From CAJXII01 sp965242915 (GTDB taxonomy: Bacteria; Campylobacterota; Campylobacteria; Campylobacterales; Arcobacteraceae), in contig CBDETN010000024.1 of the NCBI GenBank assembly GCA_965242915.1, positions 62,001-126,000 on the forward strand: a stretch of 64,000 nucleotides of DNA, given 5' to 3'. Both the position numbers and the translations under genes were made by a program. This document shows, one piece after another, positions 51,473 to 61,251 of the stretch; the stretch's first letter is position 1, and the number at the start of each line of letters is the position of its first letter. Under the pieces are notes generated by a model, which was given only the letters and a program-made list of their open reading frames with translations, did no database searches and was not told the DNA's origin.

Positions 51473-53182
51473 TTAAATATTCGCTAAATTATATAGTCTT
51501 TGATACTCAGTACAACTTTCAAGAAGCTCTTCTTGATTTCCTTGACAGATTATCTTTCCATCTTTAAATACAGCAATGATATTGGCATTTTTAATAGTAC
51601 TTAATCTGTGAGCAATTATAAATGTAATTTTATCTTTTGAGACTTCTTCCAAAACTTCTGTAATGATTGATTCACTTTCATTATCAAGTGCTGATGTTGC
51701 CTCATCTAAAATTAAAATTTGTGGATTTTTGTACAATGCTCTTGCTATTGCTATTCGTTGTCTCTGACCACCACTTAGATTTGTTCCAAATTCATCTAAA
51801 ATTGTATTTATCCCTTCATTAAGAGTAGATACGAAATCCCACGCATGAGCTTGCTTTAAAGCATCTATTACTTTTATCTCATTAAACTCTTGCCCGTAAG
51901 CCACATTTTGAGCAATTGTATCATTGAAAATATAAACTCTTTGAGTTACTATTGAGATATTATTCCGTAGGCTGTCCAATGATAAATCTTTAATATCTTG
52001 ACCATCAATTTTAATTTGCCCTGCAGTTGTATCGTAAAATCTAACAAGAGTATTTATTAAAGAACTTTTACCGCCGCCGCTATCTCCAACCAAAGCTATT
52101 GTCTGCCCCTTTGAAACTTCTAAAGTAATACCGTCTAAAGCTTTCTTCTCGTTAAATTTCAAACTGACATCTTTAAATGTTATTTTATTGATTTGATCAG
52201 ATAACTTTTTAGTACCGGATATAATATCTGGTTTTAAAGCAAAAAGTTCATTGATTCTTTCATTTGCTGCTAAGGCATCTTGCATTTGATTGTAAAGGCT
52301 TGAGATTCTTTTAATAGGAGTATAAAGCATAAAAAGTGCGGTTAAAAATGAGAAAAAAGAACCAACTGAAAGCTTATCATCTATTACATATTGACCACCG
52401 ATAGTAATAACAGTAGCAACAGCAACTGCCCCTAAAATCTCCATAATAGGAGACACCATTTCATTTGTTTTAACTGCTTTTATATTAATATTGAAGAACT
52501 CTTGATTGTGTTCTTTAAATTTTGTAGTTTCAAGTTCTACTGCTGTTGAAGCCTTTATAATCTCTATGTTATTAAATGATTCACTTAAATGTGCTGTAAT
52601 ATCTGAATTTTTTTCTTGTGAACGAAAAGAAAGTTTTTTCATCTTTTTTGCAAGAAGTATCAAAGGATAAACAGCAATCGGCATCACTACTAGACCATAA
52701 AAAGCCAATTCTGCACTTTGATAAATAACCAATCCAATAAGTGCAACAATTGTTAAAGATTCTTGAATTAAAGATGCGATTTGATTTGAAACGGCTGCTT
52801 GGATACGATTTATATCATTTGTAATTCTACTTATTAAATCCCCGCCATGCCGTGAATTAAAAAATGCCAAGTCCATATTCAAAATATGATTAAAAAGTTT
52901 ATCTCTAACTTTTCTAATAATATCCTGCCCAATAAATGAGATGTAATAAGCTTGGATATATCGACCAAAACCTTTAGCCGAATAAAGTGCAATTACCATC
53001 CAAGGCAAAAGTGCCAACATCTCTTGATCTTTATTTATAAAAATATCATCAAGTAACGGTTTCATAATATAAGCAGTTCCGCTAGTCCCGCCGGCAACCA
53101 ATATAATACCGATAAAGGCTAAGATAAATTTAGGAATATAATCTTTATAGTAGGGTATATATTGTTTTAAAAATGCTTTCAA
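51473..53182 (-). CDS. msbA: MsbA-like lipid ABC exporter
   Basis: A 569-aa half transporter with six membrane helices then an ATPase domain: Walker A VGDSGGGKSSL, signature NLSGGQRQRIAIARAL, Walker B ILILDEATSALD. Overall length and DLISRITNDINRIQAAVSNQ fit MsbA, which flips lipid A core to the outer leaflet. It lies between murJ and pyrD in the same tightly spaced operon. A general multidrug exporter is the alternative. Confidence 0.87.
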   Translation of the reverse strand: MKAFLKQYIPYYKDYIPKFILAFIGIILVAGGTSGTAYIMKPLLDDIFINKDQEMLALLPWMVIALYSAKGFGRYIQAYYISFIGQDIIRKVRDKLFNHILNMDLAFFNSRHGGDLISRITNDINRIQAAVSNQIASLIQESLTIVALIGLVIYQSAELAFYGLVVMPIAVYPLILLAKKMKKLSFRSQEKNSDITAHLSESFNNIEIIKASTAVELETTKFKEHNQEFFNINIKAVKTNEMVSPIMEILGAVAVATVITIGGQYVIDDKLSVGSFFSFLTALFMLYTPIKRISSLYNQMQDALAANERINELFALKPDIISGTKKLSDQINKITFKDVSLKFNEKKALDGITLEVSKGQTIALVGDSGGGKSSLINTLVRFYDTTAGQIKIDGQDIKDLSLDSLRNNISIVTQRVYIFNDTIAQNVAYGQEFNEIKVIDALKQAHAWDFVSTLNEGINTILDEFGTNLSGGQRQRIAIARALYKNPQILILDEATSALDNESESIITEVLEEVSKDKITFIIAHRLSTIKNANIIAVFKDGKIICQGNQEELLESCTEYQRLYNLANI

Positions 53183-53196
53183 TTAAAAAAATGCCT

Positions 53197-54501
53197 TTAA
53201 TATTTTATGATGTTTAATATTTTATTATATCCAAACTCTTTTAAAGTCAAGTGAAGCAGAATAAACCCACTTAAACTACTGGCAAGGGCAAGTCCTGCAG
53301 CTTCAAATGGAATAATAAAAAGTAAAGATAAAATTATATTCCAAAGAAGTGAAATAGCTGTAATTTTTGCTGCTTTGCCTTGTCTTTCATGTGCATATAA
53401 CCAAAGAGAAAATATCTTTGCCACTCCAAAGGGGACTAGTCCAATTAGATACATTACAAGAATTATTGCTGTATTTTGAGTATCTGTTTGGGTAAATGCT
53501 CCTCTTTCAAATAAAAGCTCTACGATGAATTCGTTAAAAACTATCCCTATAAATGAAGCTGTAAAAAGTAATCCAAATAAAATATAAAAAGCTTTTTGTA
53601 AATATTTAAGTGCTTTAGCTTCATCATTTTTCTTAATGGCTTTTGCAATTGTTGGAAATAGGGCAACCGATGTTGCAATGGCAAATAGAGCAAGTGGAAG
53701 TTGAAATACACGGTTTGCATAATACAGATAACTAATGCTTCCACTGACTAAAAATGAAGCTAACCAAGTATCCAAAAATGCTGCGATGTGTGCTGAACTG
53801 CTTCCAAATACTGCAGGGTAAAATTGTTTATAAAATTTACTATTTTTAAAGCTTTGTTGACTTCTTTTGATTTGTGATGTAAAGAATTTAATATTTAGTT
53901 TTTTAATAGCAATTAGATGAACAATGACTTGTAAAATACCGCCGATAACTACACCCCAGCTAAGATAAAATGTAATTGTATATTTATCCATATTTTGTGA
54001 AAGAAGCAGGGCAGTGATTAAAGAGATATTTAAAAGTGCTGTACTGAATGCTGTAGTTGCAAAATGATTTTTATATTGAAGCAGGGCAGCTAAAAAGGTA
54101 ACTATAAAAATTAAGGGTAAATAGTAAAAACAAATTGCAACCAAAGGACTTGCCAAATCAACAGTGGTACTGTCAAATCCAACAGCAATTGCTTTTGTAA
54201 TAAGAGATGCAAAAAGTGTTACAACCAAACTAAGAGCAACTATAAAGGCTAGAAATTGTAAAAATATAACTGAACTAAATTGAATTTTATAATTTGATTT
54301 TGCATATGCCGGGATAAAAACTTGAGTAAAAGCACCCTCTGCAAAAATACGACGAAAAAGATTTGGCAACTTAAAGGCTACAAAAAATATATCACTGTAA
54401 ATATTTGCCCCGAGTATTGAAGCAGTTAATAAGTCTCTTAAGAAGCCAAGTATACGAGAAAATAATATACCGGCACTATTTGTAAATATATGTTTAATCA
54501 T
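53197..54501 (-). CDS. murJ: Lipid II flippase MurJ
   Basis: A 434-aa MATE-like polytopic protein with GILFSRILGFLRDLLTASILG, IFFVAFKLPNLFRRIFAEGAFTQ (conserved MurJ segment with the catalytic Arg residues) and FAIATSVALFPTIAKA. Somewhat shorter than the usual 470-520 aa, with fewer C-terminal helices. It flips lipid II for peptidoglycan synthesis. It overlaps the upstream gene by 8 bp. Confidence 0.94.
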   Translation of the reverse strand: MIKHIFTNSAGILFSRILGFLRDLLTASILGANIYSDIFFVAFKLPNLFRRIFAEGAFTQVFIPAYAKSNYKIQFSSVIFLQFLAFIVALSLVVTLFASLITKAIAVGFDSTTVDLASPLVAICFYYLPLIFIVTFLAALLQYKNHFATTAFSTALLNISLITALLLSQNMDKYTITFYLSWGVVIGGILQVIVHLIAIKKLNIKFFTSQIKRSQQSFKNSKFYKQFYPAVFGSSSAHIAAFLDTWLASFLVSGSISYLYYANRVFQLPLALFAIATSVALFPTIAKAIKKNDEAKALKYLQKAFYILFGLLFTASFIGIVFNEFIVELLFERGAFTQTDTQNTAIILVMYLIGLVPFGVAKIFSLWLYAHERQGKAAKITAISLLWNIILSLLFIIPFEAAGLALASSLSGFILLHLTLKEFGYNKILNIIKY

Positions 54502-56044
54502 TTTGTATTTTTATATCACTTTTTTTATGTATCAAAATCTGTACCTTAGATTTATAAATTCCAAGATGTCCTGAAATGATTTTAATTTTAACATTATTTT
54601 GTGGTTTTTTAAATATTTTTGGAAAATACAGTTTAATTCTTTGTTTGTTTTCTAAATATAAATAACCTTTTTTATAAAAGCCGCTTAAATTTGTCACTAT
54701 ATCATTTGTATATTTTATATCAAAAATATCTATTTTTATTCCATCTTTGTATAAACTTTTATAGTTTGAAAAATCTACTTTTTGTTTTATGTTGCTGATT
54801 TCTTTAATTTCAAGAAGTCCAAAGTGGTTTACAATAGTATTTACTGTTAAATCATATTTTTTACCTATTTCTAAATCCAAAGCACAATTATAAGCATAAA
54901 TAGCTCTATCATTTGGCTGTTTCAAAACAGCATGTTTTTTAAATTTATATATTACAACTACATCTTTTATATCTATAGGTTGAGTAATATGTTCAATATT
55001 GTACAGTTGCTTTATTTGTGAGCTTTGAGGCTTATGTTTTATTTTATGTTTAGTTGTATTTATTTTATCTGTTGTAAAAGAGCTGATTATTGGCAGATGA
55101 TCTGAATACCCTTTGTTTTTATGCCACCTGTTGATTTTCTTATTTTTATAAAGATAATTTGGTTTAAATACTTTAAAACTATTAGGTATGTATGAAATAT
55201 TATCATTGTCAAATAAAGCTTTTGGCAATAACATATTATCAGGAGTATTATTCTCTCCCCTAAATTTATAACTAAATCTATTTTGTTTTTGAAGTTCAAG
55301 CCAGAGATTATAATGCACTTGTTTGTCATAATTCATAATATTAGATGATAAAATAAGCTTATCGTCCATAGTTGTATTTAAAATATGATTAATACCAGTT
55401 ATTCCATAAGTGTTATTAAGTTTTTTATCATATTTAAAAGTTTGCCATTCATTATAATTTGAGTTAAAGTCGCCCAATAAAACATAATCTGTGTCACTTT
55501 TTTGAGTTATAAGTTGGTTTTTAAGTGCTACGGCATATCTGGCCCTTGTGTTTTCAGAAGCCTTCTTTGATCGCCAATGGTTATTGTAAATTATAAAGTT
55601 TTCATTATCAATTTTAACTGTTACACTTAAAATTGGTCTTGCATATTTGTCAAATTTATCTATTGGTATAGCTTTGGTTTTTATAATTTGATATTTACTT
55701 AAAACAGCTACCCCCACAGAAGAATTAGGGTTTTTAAGAAAAAACCTGTACTTATAAAATGGAAGTTTTTCAGATAAAAGTGCTAATACTTTTTTTGATT
55801 CTATCTCTTGAAGTGCAATTATATCTGCATTTAAGTCTTTGATTGTCTTTGATATATTTTGTATTTTAACAGTTAAAGTTTTTTTATTCCAATATTTACT
55901 ATTCGGTTTATATTCTTTGTATTCAGTTCCATCATATTTTAAGTCAAAAAGATTTTCTACATTATAAGAAGCTACCGTAAATTCTTTTGCATTTAGACAG
56001 ACAGTAAGTAGTAAGCAGTGAAAGAGAGTAAGATATTTATTCAA
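54494..56044 (-). CDS. Secreted endonuclease/exonuclease/phosphatase-family protein
   Basis: A 516-aa protein with a signal peptide (LFHCLLLTVCLNAKEF) and an EEP catalytic domain: VASYNVENLFDLKYDG, IIALQEIESKK (catalytic Glu), LLGDFNSNYNEW, and SDHLPIIS at the end of the domain (~residue 310). A C-terminal ~200-residue extension, probably beta-rich, is of unknown family. It could be an extracellular nuclease or phosphodiesterase. It lies in the murJ-ftsY operon. Confidence 0.82.
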   Translation of the reverse strand: MNKYLTLFHCLLLTVCLNAKEFTVASYNVENLFDLKYDGTEYKEYKPNSKYWNKKTLTVKIQNISKTIKDLNADIIALQEIESKKVLALLSEKLPFYKYRFFLKNPNSSVGVAVLSKYQIIKTKAIPIDKFDKYARPILSVTVKIDNENFIIYNNHWRSKKASENTRARYAVALKNQLITQKSDTDYVLLGDFNSNYNEWQTFKYDKKLNNTYGITGINHILNTTMDDKLILSSNIMNYDKQVHYNLWLELQKQNRFSYKFRGENNTPDNMLLPKALFDNDNISYIPNSFKVFKPNYLYKNKKINRWHKNKGYSDHLPIISSFTTDKINTTKHKIKHKPQSSQIKQLYNIEHITQPIDIKDVVVIYKFKKHAVLKQPNDRAIYAYNCALDLEIGKKYDLTVNTIVNHFGLLEIKEISNIKQKVDFSNYKSLYKDGIKIDIFDIKYTNDIVTNLSGFYKKGYLYLENKQRIKLYFPKIFKKPQNNVKIKIISGHLGIYKSKVQILIHKKSDIKIQND

Positions 56045-56062
56045 AATACTCTACTTATTATA

Positions 56063-57082
56063 TTATTTATAAATTCCATCAAGCAAACTATCTACAAACT
56101 CTTCAGGACTAAAGCTGATTAAATCAGTTGCTTTTTCCCCAATACCAATATAAAAAATAGGAAGTTCTAATTGATTTGATATAGAAAATAAAGCACCACC
56201 TTTAGCAGTACCATCAAGTTTAGTTACAATGATACCATCAATACCAACCATCTCATTAAATGCACGAGCTTGAGCGATTGCCGTATTTCCTTGTGTACCG
56301 TCTAAAATCATTAGTTTTTGATGAGGAGCACCTTTATACGCTTTTCCACACACTTTTACTATCTTCTTTAACTCATTAGCAAGACCAACTTGTGTTTGTA
56401 ATCTTCCTGCTGTATCTATAATGACATGATCAATATTTTTTGCAACGGCTGAAGTTATTGTATCATACGCCACTGCACTTGGATCATGTCCTTGTTTTGT
56501 TTTGATAATTGGAACTTCTAGTTTTTCACTCCATTTTGTCAACTGTTCGATAGCTGCAGCTCTAAAAGTATCTCCGGCACCTAAGATTACTGAGTTTCCA
56601 TTTTCTTTATACATATGTGCCAGTTTTGCAATTGTTGTAGTTTTACCTGCTCCATTTACCCCAATTATCAGTTCAATAAAAGGTCTGGGAAGCGAAGATG
56701 TATCAATGTCTGGTGCATGCTCAAAAAGCATTACAAGTCGATGTCTCAGCTGATCTCTTGTAATAAGATTTGGAAGTCCATCCATCGCTTTTTCGATAAT
56801 TTCATATTCCATATCAGCTTCAATTAGAAGTTCTTCAATAGTGTCAAATTCTATTTTTTCTTTTCTTTGTGGAACTATTGATTTAAAATTATCAACAGTT
56901 TTTTCCAACGCTCGAGCGAAGAAGCTTTTAGTTGAAATATCTTCTTCAACCTTAACTTCTTGTTCAACTACAACATCTTGTTCGCGTTCCTGAGGAATTA
57001 TATCTGTCTTTTCTTTTGGTAAATCAGAATTTTCTAAATTCTGCGGCTCTTCTTTCTTCTTTCTTTTAAAGATTCCAAACAC
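56063..57082 (-). CDS. ftsY: Signal recognition particle receptor
   Basis: A 339-aa protein. The N-terminus is Lys/Glu-rich (FGIFKRKKKEEPQ), then the NG GTPase domain: GVNGAGKTTTIAKLA, GAGDTFRAAAIEQL, IDTAGRLQTQVGLANELKK and VTKLDGTAKGGALFSI. It docks SRP-ribosome complexes at the inner membrane. It starts 1 bp after the tlpA-like stop. Confidence 0.97.
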   Translation of the reverse strand: MFGIFKRKKKEEPQNLENSDLPKEKTDIIPQEREQDVVVEQEVKVEEDISTKSFFARALEKTVDNFKSIVPQRKEKIEFDTIEELLIEADMEYEIIEKAMDGLPNLITRDQLRHRLVMLFEHAPDIDTSSLPRPFIELIIGVNGAGKTTTIAKLAHMYKENGNSVILGAGDTFRAAAIEQLTKWSEKLEVPIIKTKQGHDPSAVAYDTITSAVAKNIDHVIIDTAGRLQTQVGLANELKKIVKVCGKAYKGAPHQKLMILDGTQGNTAIAQARAFNEMVGIDGIIVTKLDGTAKGGALFSISNQLELPIFYIGIGEKATDLISFSPEEFVDSLLDGIYK

Positions 57083-57083
57083 T

Positions 57084-57686
57084 TTATTTACCTAATAGCT
57101 TATTTATGTCACCTTCTAACATCTCTTGAGGTACCATACCAACATAATGAGTTACATATTCACCTTTTTTATTTAATAGAACCATAAAAGGGATTGAACC
57201 ATTTGGATTTAATTCACGAAGTGCACTGTATAATTTACCATTATCACCGCCTATAGATACAGGATATTTAATTTCAAATGTCTCAATAAACTCTTTGATC
57301 ACTTCCATAGTTGTAACTCCACCGCCTCTAGGACCTATATCAACACCAACAATTTCAAAATCATTTCCTAATTTTGATCTAATATCGTTTAAGTGTGGTA
57401 TTTCAGCTTTACAAGGTGGGCACCAAGTTCCAAAAAAATTTAATAAAACTACTTTATTTTCTAGACCTTCAAATTTCCAGCCTTTTTCAAAATCTGCGAT
57501 AATTTTAATCGCATTTCCGTTTACTACTTTTAAATTAAATGTTGGTATTGCAGGTTTCGCCTTAGCTTGTGCTGTCGTTTGTTGCGATGAAGTTATTACC
57601 TCTTGTGAAATTTTTTCTTTATCTTCACAACCTGCAAATATAGTTATTGCTAAAATAGCAAAAAAAGCCAACTTTTTAATCTTCAT
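57084..57686 (-). CDS. TlpA-like thioredoxin-fold lipoprotein
   Basis: A 200-aa protein with a lipoprotein signal (FAILAITIFAGC, lipidated Cys near residue 19) and a TlpA/ResA-like thioredoxin domain with FFGTWCPPCKAEIPHL (active site CPPC). Probably reduces periplasmic disulfides or serves cytochrome maturation. First gene of the operon running leftward through ftsY, murJ and pyrD. Confidence 0.9.
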   Translation of the reverse strand: MKIKKLAFFAILAITIFAGCEDKEKISQEVITSSQQTTAQAKAKPAIPTFNLKVVNGNAIKIIADFEKGWKFEGLENKVVLLNFFGTWCPPCKAEIPHLNDIRSKLGNDFEIVGVDIGPRGGGVTTMEVIKEFIETFEIKYPVSIGGDNGKLYSALRELNPNGSIPFMVLLNKKGEYVTHYVGMVPQEMLEGDINKLLGK

Positions 57687-57740
57687 TTTTAATTCCTTTA
57701 GTTAAAATATAGATGGATTTTATCCAAAAGAGGCTTAATA
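57687..57740. promoter_or_regulatory. Divergent promoter region
   Basis: 54 bp between the tlpA-like and cyclo-ligase genes. GTTAAAATA (plus) and ATAAAATCC (minus reading of GGATTTTAT) are -10-like boxes pointing in opposite directions. AAGAGG (57728-57733) is the plus-strand ribosome site. No clear operator. Confidence 0.4.
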
Positions 57741-58337
57741 ATGACACATTCGCAGAATTTAGTAAATCAAGACCAAGGTCGTGTGATTTATAAAAATAAT
57801 TTAAATAATGCTAAGTGTGATTTTAGAAAAAAATGTATTGAAAGATTACGGTTTAGTAGCAATATTGCAAAGATAAAAAAAGATAAATATATATGTTCAA
57901 AAATTTTTGAACTAATTTTATTGCATAAACCAAAAACAGTATTGGCTTATATTCCACTTGATATTGAAGTGAATATATTACCATTGATAAATAAATTACG
58001 AAGAAAGAAAATTTGTGAAGTTTATGTCCCGTTTATGGTGGGCAACACTTTTAAAGCAGTTAAATACAGGTTACCGTTAAAGAAAAAACAATTTGGTATA
58101 AAAGAACCGAATAACTCGCACTTAAAAGTTAAAATTGATTTAGCGATAGTGCCTATAATAGGTACGGATAAAACAAATCGCAGAGTTGGATTTGGTCGCG
58201 GGATGTATGATAGGTTTTTTGAAAATTTATCTCCGCAACCAGTGAAAATATTTACGCAAACCGTTCTTTGTAAAAGCGAAATTATTGTAACTTCAATACA
58301 TGATATTAAAGCTGATTTTATAATAACTAATAAATAA
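57741..58337 (+). CDS. 5-formyltetrahydrofolate cyclo-ligase
   Basis: A 198-aa protein. VLAYIPLDIEVNILPLI, the ...VPIIGTDKTNRRVGFGRGMYDRFF segment (the GxGxGxYDR ATP/substrate motif) and a Lys/Arg-rich N-terminus fit the MTHFS family. It converts 5-formyl-THF to 5,10-methenyl-THF. A first ~15 residues unrelated to the family suggest the true start could be further downstream. It lies 11 bp before rny. Confidence 0.88.
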   Translation: MTHSQNLVNQDQGRVIYKNNLNNAKCDFRKKCIERLRFSSNIAKIKKDKYICSKIFELILLHKPKTVLAYIPLDIEVNILPLINKLRRKKICEVYVPFMVGNTFKAVKYRLPLKKKQFGIKEPNNSHLKVKIDLAIVPIIGTDKTNRRVGFGRGMYDRFFENLSPQPVKIFTQTVLCKSEIIVTSIHDIKADFIITNK

Positions 58338-58348
58338 AAGGCTGTAAA

Positions 58349-59842
58349 ATGGAACAATTACTTATCACAGCAGGTGCTGTAGGGGTTATTAGTTCTTTGA
58401 TTACATTTCTTATTGCAAGAAAGATTAACAGTGCAAATTTTAATATTTATGTAGAACAGGCAAAAGCAAAAGCAAAAGTGATAGAACACGAAGCTGGTTC
58501 AATATTAAAAGATGCAAAAAGAAAAGCAAAAAGAGATTATGACAGAGAATTTAACCATATAAAAAAAGGATTTGAAGAGCAGTTAAATGCAATTGCCAAA
58601 GATTCAAATGATGCTAAAAATTTAAAAATAGAAGCACAAAGCTTAAAAGATGGATTTGAAGCCCAAAATAAAGAGTATAAAGAAAAAACGAAAGAAGCTA
58701 TCAGAATACTGGAAAATGCAAGTGGTTTGACTAAAACTGAAGCTAAAGAGTTGATGTTAGAAAAAGTCAAAGAAGATTCAAGAGCTCAAGTTGCATCTAT
58801 CTTTAGAAAAGAGTACAAACAAGCTCAAAAAGATTCACGCCTTGAAATCAATAATATATTATCTCATGCGGTCACTAGATTTGCGGGGGAATTTGCGGCT
58901 GAAAGACTTACTAATAATATTACTTTAAAAGATGAAGAAACAAAGGGTAAGATTATCGGTAAAGAGGGTCGAAATATTAAAACATTGGAAATGATAACCG
59001 GTGTTGATATTATTATTGGAGATATTCCAAATACTGTGGTTATTAGTAGTTTTAATCTTTATAGAAGAGCAATCGCAACTAAAACTATAGAAGAGCTGAT
59101 CGCAGACGGAAGAATTCAACCAACGCGAATTGAAGAGGTCTATAACCGTGTTAAAAATGAATTTGATAAAAATATCTTCAAAGAGGGTGAAGATACTATT
59201 TTAGAACTTGGTATCAAAAAGATGCACCCGGAACTTATTAAGCTTGTAGGACTGCTTCGATATAGAGCCAGCTATGGACAAAATGCACTTGCACATACTC
59301 TTGAAGTTGCTAATTTAGCGGGTCTTATCGCTTCACAATTGGGCGGTGATACCGTGTTAGCAAGAAGAGCTGGACTTATGCACGATATTGGCAAAGCTTT
59401 GACACATGATGTTAAAGGCAGTCATGTTGATATTGGAGCTGATATGTGTAAAAAGTTTAATGAACCCGAAGAGGTACTTAATGCTATTTATGCTCATCAC
59501 GGACATGCGGAAGCTACAAGTATAGAAGCTGCTGCTGTTTGTGCTGCTGATGCACTTAGTGCTGCTAGACCAGGGGCTAGAAGAGAAGTACTTCAAAGTT
59601 TTCTTAAAAGAGTTGAAGAAGTGGAAGCAATTTCTACTGGCAGACCAGGTGTTATAAAAGCTTTTGCAATTAATGCGGGTAGAGAGATACGAGTAATTGT
59701 AAATGCAAATTTAGTAAATGATGATGAATCAATTTTACTAGCAACTGAAATTGCCCAAGAGATTGAAGATAAAGTTCAATATCCCGGCGAGATAAAAGTA
59801 AATGTAATTAGGGAAACTAGAGCTACAGGATATGCAAGATAA
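58349..59842 (+). CDS. rny: Ribonuclease Y
   Basis: A 497-aa protein with an N-terminal membrane helix, a long coiled coil (~30-150), a KH domain (GKIIGKEGRNIKTLEMITGV) and an HD domain (GLMHDIGKALTHDVKGSH; AIYAHHGHAEA). It initiates mRNA decay at the inner membrane. The start of rsmD overlaps its stop (TAATG). Confidence 0.97.
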   Translation: MEQLLITAGAVGVISSLITFLIARKINSANFNIYVEQAKAKAKVIEHEAGSILKDAKRKAKRDYDREFNHIKKGFEEQLNAIAKDSNDAKNLKIEAQSLKDGFEAQNKEYKEKTKEAIRILENASGLTKTEAKELMLEKVKEDSRAQVASIFRKEYKQAQKDSRLEINNILSHAVTRFAGEFAAERLTNNITLKDEETKGKIIGKEGRNIKTLEMITGVDIIIGDIPNTVVISSFNLYRRAIATKTIEELIADGRIQPTRIEEVYNRVKNEFDKNIFKEGEDTILELGIKKMHPELIKLVGLLRYRASYGQNALAHTLEVANLAGLIASQLGGDTVLARRAGLMHDIGKALTHDVKGSHVDIGADMCKKFNEPEEVLNAIYAHHGHAEATSIEAAAVCAADALSAARPGARREVLQSFLKRVEEVEAISTGRPGVIKAFAINAGREIRVIVNANLVNDDESILLATEIAQEIEDKVQYPGEIKVNVIRETRATGYAR

Positions 59843-60438
59843 TGACTAAAGGCAATATTAATAAACCAACAACAAAAATAATAGGCGGTAAATATAAGGG
59901 TAAGATTTTAAATTTGCCCAGTTTGGATACTACAAGAAGTAGTAAATCTATTTTAAAAGAATCATTTTTCAATGTTTTACAATTTGATATTATTGATACT
60001 ATTTTTATAGAAGCGTTCGGCGGCAGTGGAAGTATTGGACTTGAAGCTATCAGCAGGGGAGCTAAGGAGGCTTATTTTTGTGAAATTGACAGATCATCAT
60101 ATAAAATTCTGCAACAAAACTGTAAAGAGGTAGAGGAAAAATCTTGTACTACGATTTTTGGTGATACATTTGAAAAATTTCCAACTTTAATCCAATCTTT
60201 AAAAAATAAAAAAGAGGAAATTATTATCTATATTGATCCTCCATTTGATTTTAGAGATGGGATGGAAGATATTTATGAAAAAACTTATGATTTAGTACGA
60301 AATATTGAAAATGATAATGTTGTGCTGATTACTTTTGAACATATGACAGGTTTAAATTTACCGGATACTTTAGGTAAATTTGAAAAGTTTAAAACTAAAA
60401 AGTTTGGGAAAAGCAGTCTTACATACTATCGTATGTAA
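59842..60438 (+). CDS. rsmD: 16S rRNA m2G966 methyltransferase-like
   Basis: A 198-aa Rossmann methyltransferase with IIGGKYKGKILNLP, a TRSSKSILKESFFNVL segment, EAFGGSGSIGLEAISRGA (SAM site) and catalytic YIDPPF. RsmD methylates G966 of 16S rRNA. Translationally coupled to rny. Confidence 0.92.
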   Translation: MTKGNINKPTTKIIGGKYKGKILNLPSLDTTRSSKSILKESFFNVLQFDIIDTIFIEAFGGSGSIGLEAISRGAKEAYFCEIDRSSYKILQQNCKEVEEKSCTTIFGDTFEKFPTLIQSLKNKKEEIIIYIDPPFDFRDGMEDIYEKTYDLVRNIENDNVVLITFEHMTGLNLPDTLGKFEKFKTKKFGKSSLTYYRM

Positions 60439-60456
60439 GAGTAATGCACGAACAAA

Positions 60457-61251
60457 GTGTTTAGAATTTCTGTTTGGCTTTTGGCTTTAGTTGTTTTATC
60501 AAGTTTTTTCTTACCATTTATTTATACCTTATCTGCCTATGAATTAAATCCTCAGGCTATTTTATTATCACCTTCATTTGAACATATTATGGGTACAGAC
60601 AGGCTGGGACGAGATCTATTTGCCCGTATTTTGGTTGGAGGTCAAACTTCGCTTATTATCGGTTTCTTAAGTGCTATGATTGCTTCTTTGATAGGTTTAA
60701 TAGTCGGAATTAGTGCAGGGTACTTTAAAGGAAATACTGATAAAGGTATAACAATTATTATTGATTTGTTTTTAACATTTCCAACTTTCTTTTTACTTCT
60801 GGCACTTGTAAGTTATATGGAAGCTTCAATCGGAATTTTAATTATAGTATTATTTATCACAGGTTGGATGGGTATGGCAAGGATGATTAGAAGTGAAAGC
60901 TTTGCTATATCTAATAAACCGTTTATTAAAATATTAAATTTGGGAAATGTTAGTAAAACTAAAATTATATTAAAATATTTTGCACCGCTGTTAGCTCCAA
61001 TCTTTCTTATCTCATTTACTTTTGGAGTAGGGGGTGCAATCTTAGCAGAATCTGGACTAAGTTTTTTAGGACTTGGGATTAATCCTCCTCAAATAAGCTG
61101 GGGAAGTTTATTAAGCGGAGGAAAAGAAGTAATAGAAATAGCTTGGTGGGTTAGTTTCTTCCCTGGACTTTTTATATTTATAGTTACATTTTGTTTAATG
61201 CAGATTGCTGATTTTTTACAACAAAAAGCAAATACAAAAGAATTAAATTAA
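60457..61251 (+). CDS. Dipeptide/oligopeptide ABC permease (DppC/OppC type)
   Basis: A 264-aa protein starting at GTG (60457), 18 bp after rsmD. It has the family's HIMGTDRLGRDLFARILVGG segment, six membrane helices and the EAA coupling loop (ISNKPFIKILNLGNVSKTKI). It should pair with a DppB-type permease and ATPases encoded elsewhere; none is adjacent. It overlaps the convergent SDR gene by 4 bp. Confidence 0.9.
   Translation: MFRISVWLLALVVLSSFFLPFIYTLSAYELNPQAILLSPSFEHIMGTDRLGRDLFARILVGGQTSLIIGFLSAMIASLIGLIVGISAGYFKGNTDKGITIIIDLFLTFPTFFLLLALVSYMEASIGILIIVLFITGWMGMARMIRSESFAISNKPFIKILNLGNVSKTKIILKYFAPLLAPIFLISFTFGVGGAILAESGLSFLGLGINPPQISWGSLLSGGKEVIEIAWWVSFFPGLFIFIVTFCLMQIADFLQQKANTKELN

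Noticed and set aside
60421..60456. ATG at 60444 as the permease start
   Set aside because: That frame stops after six codons; the GTG at 60457 opens the conserved permease frame.
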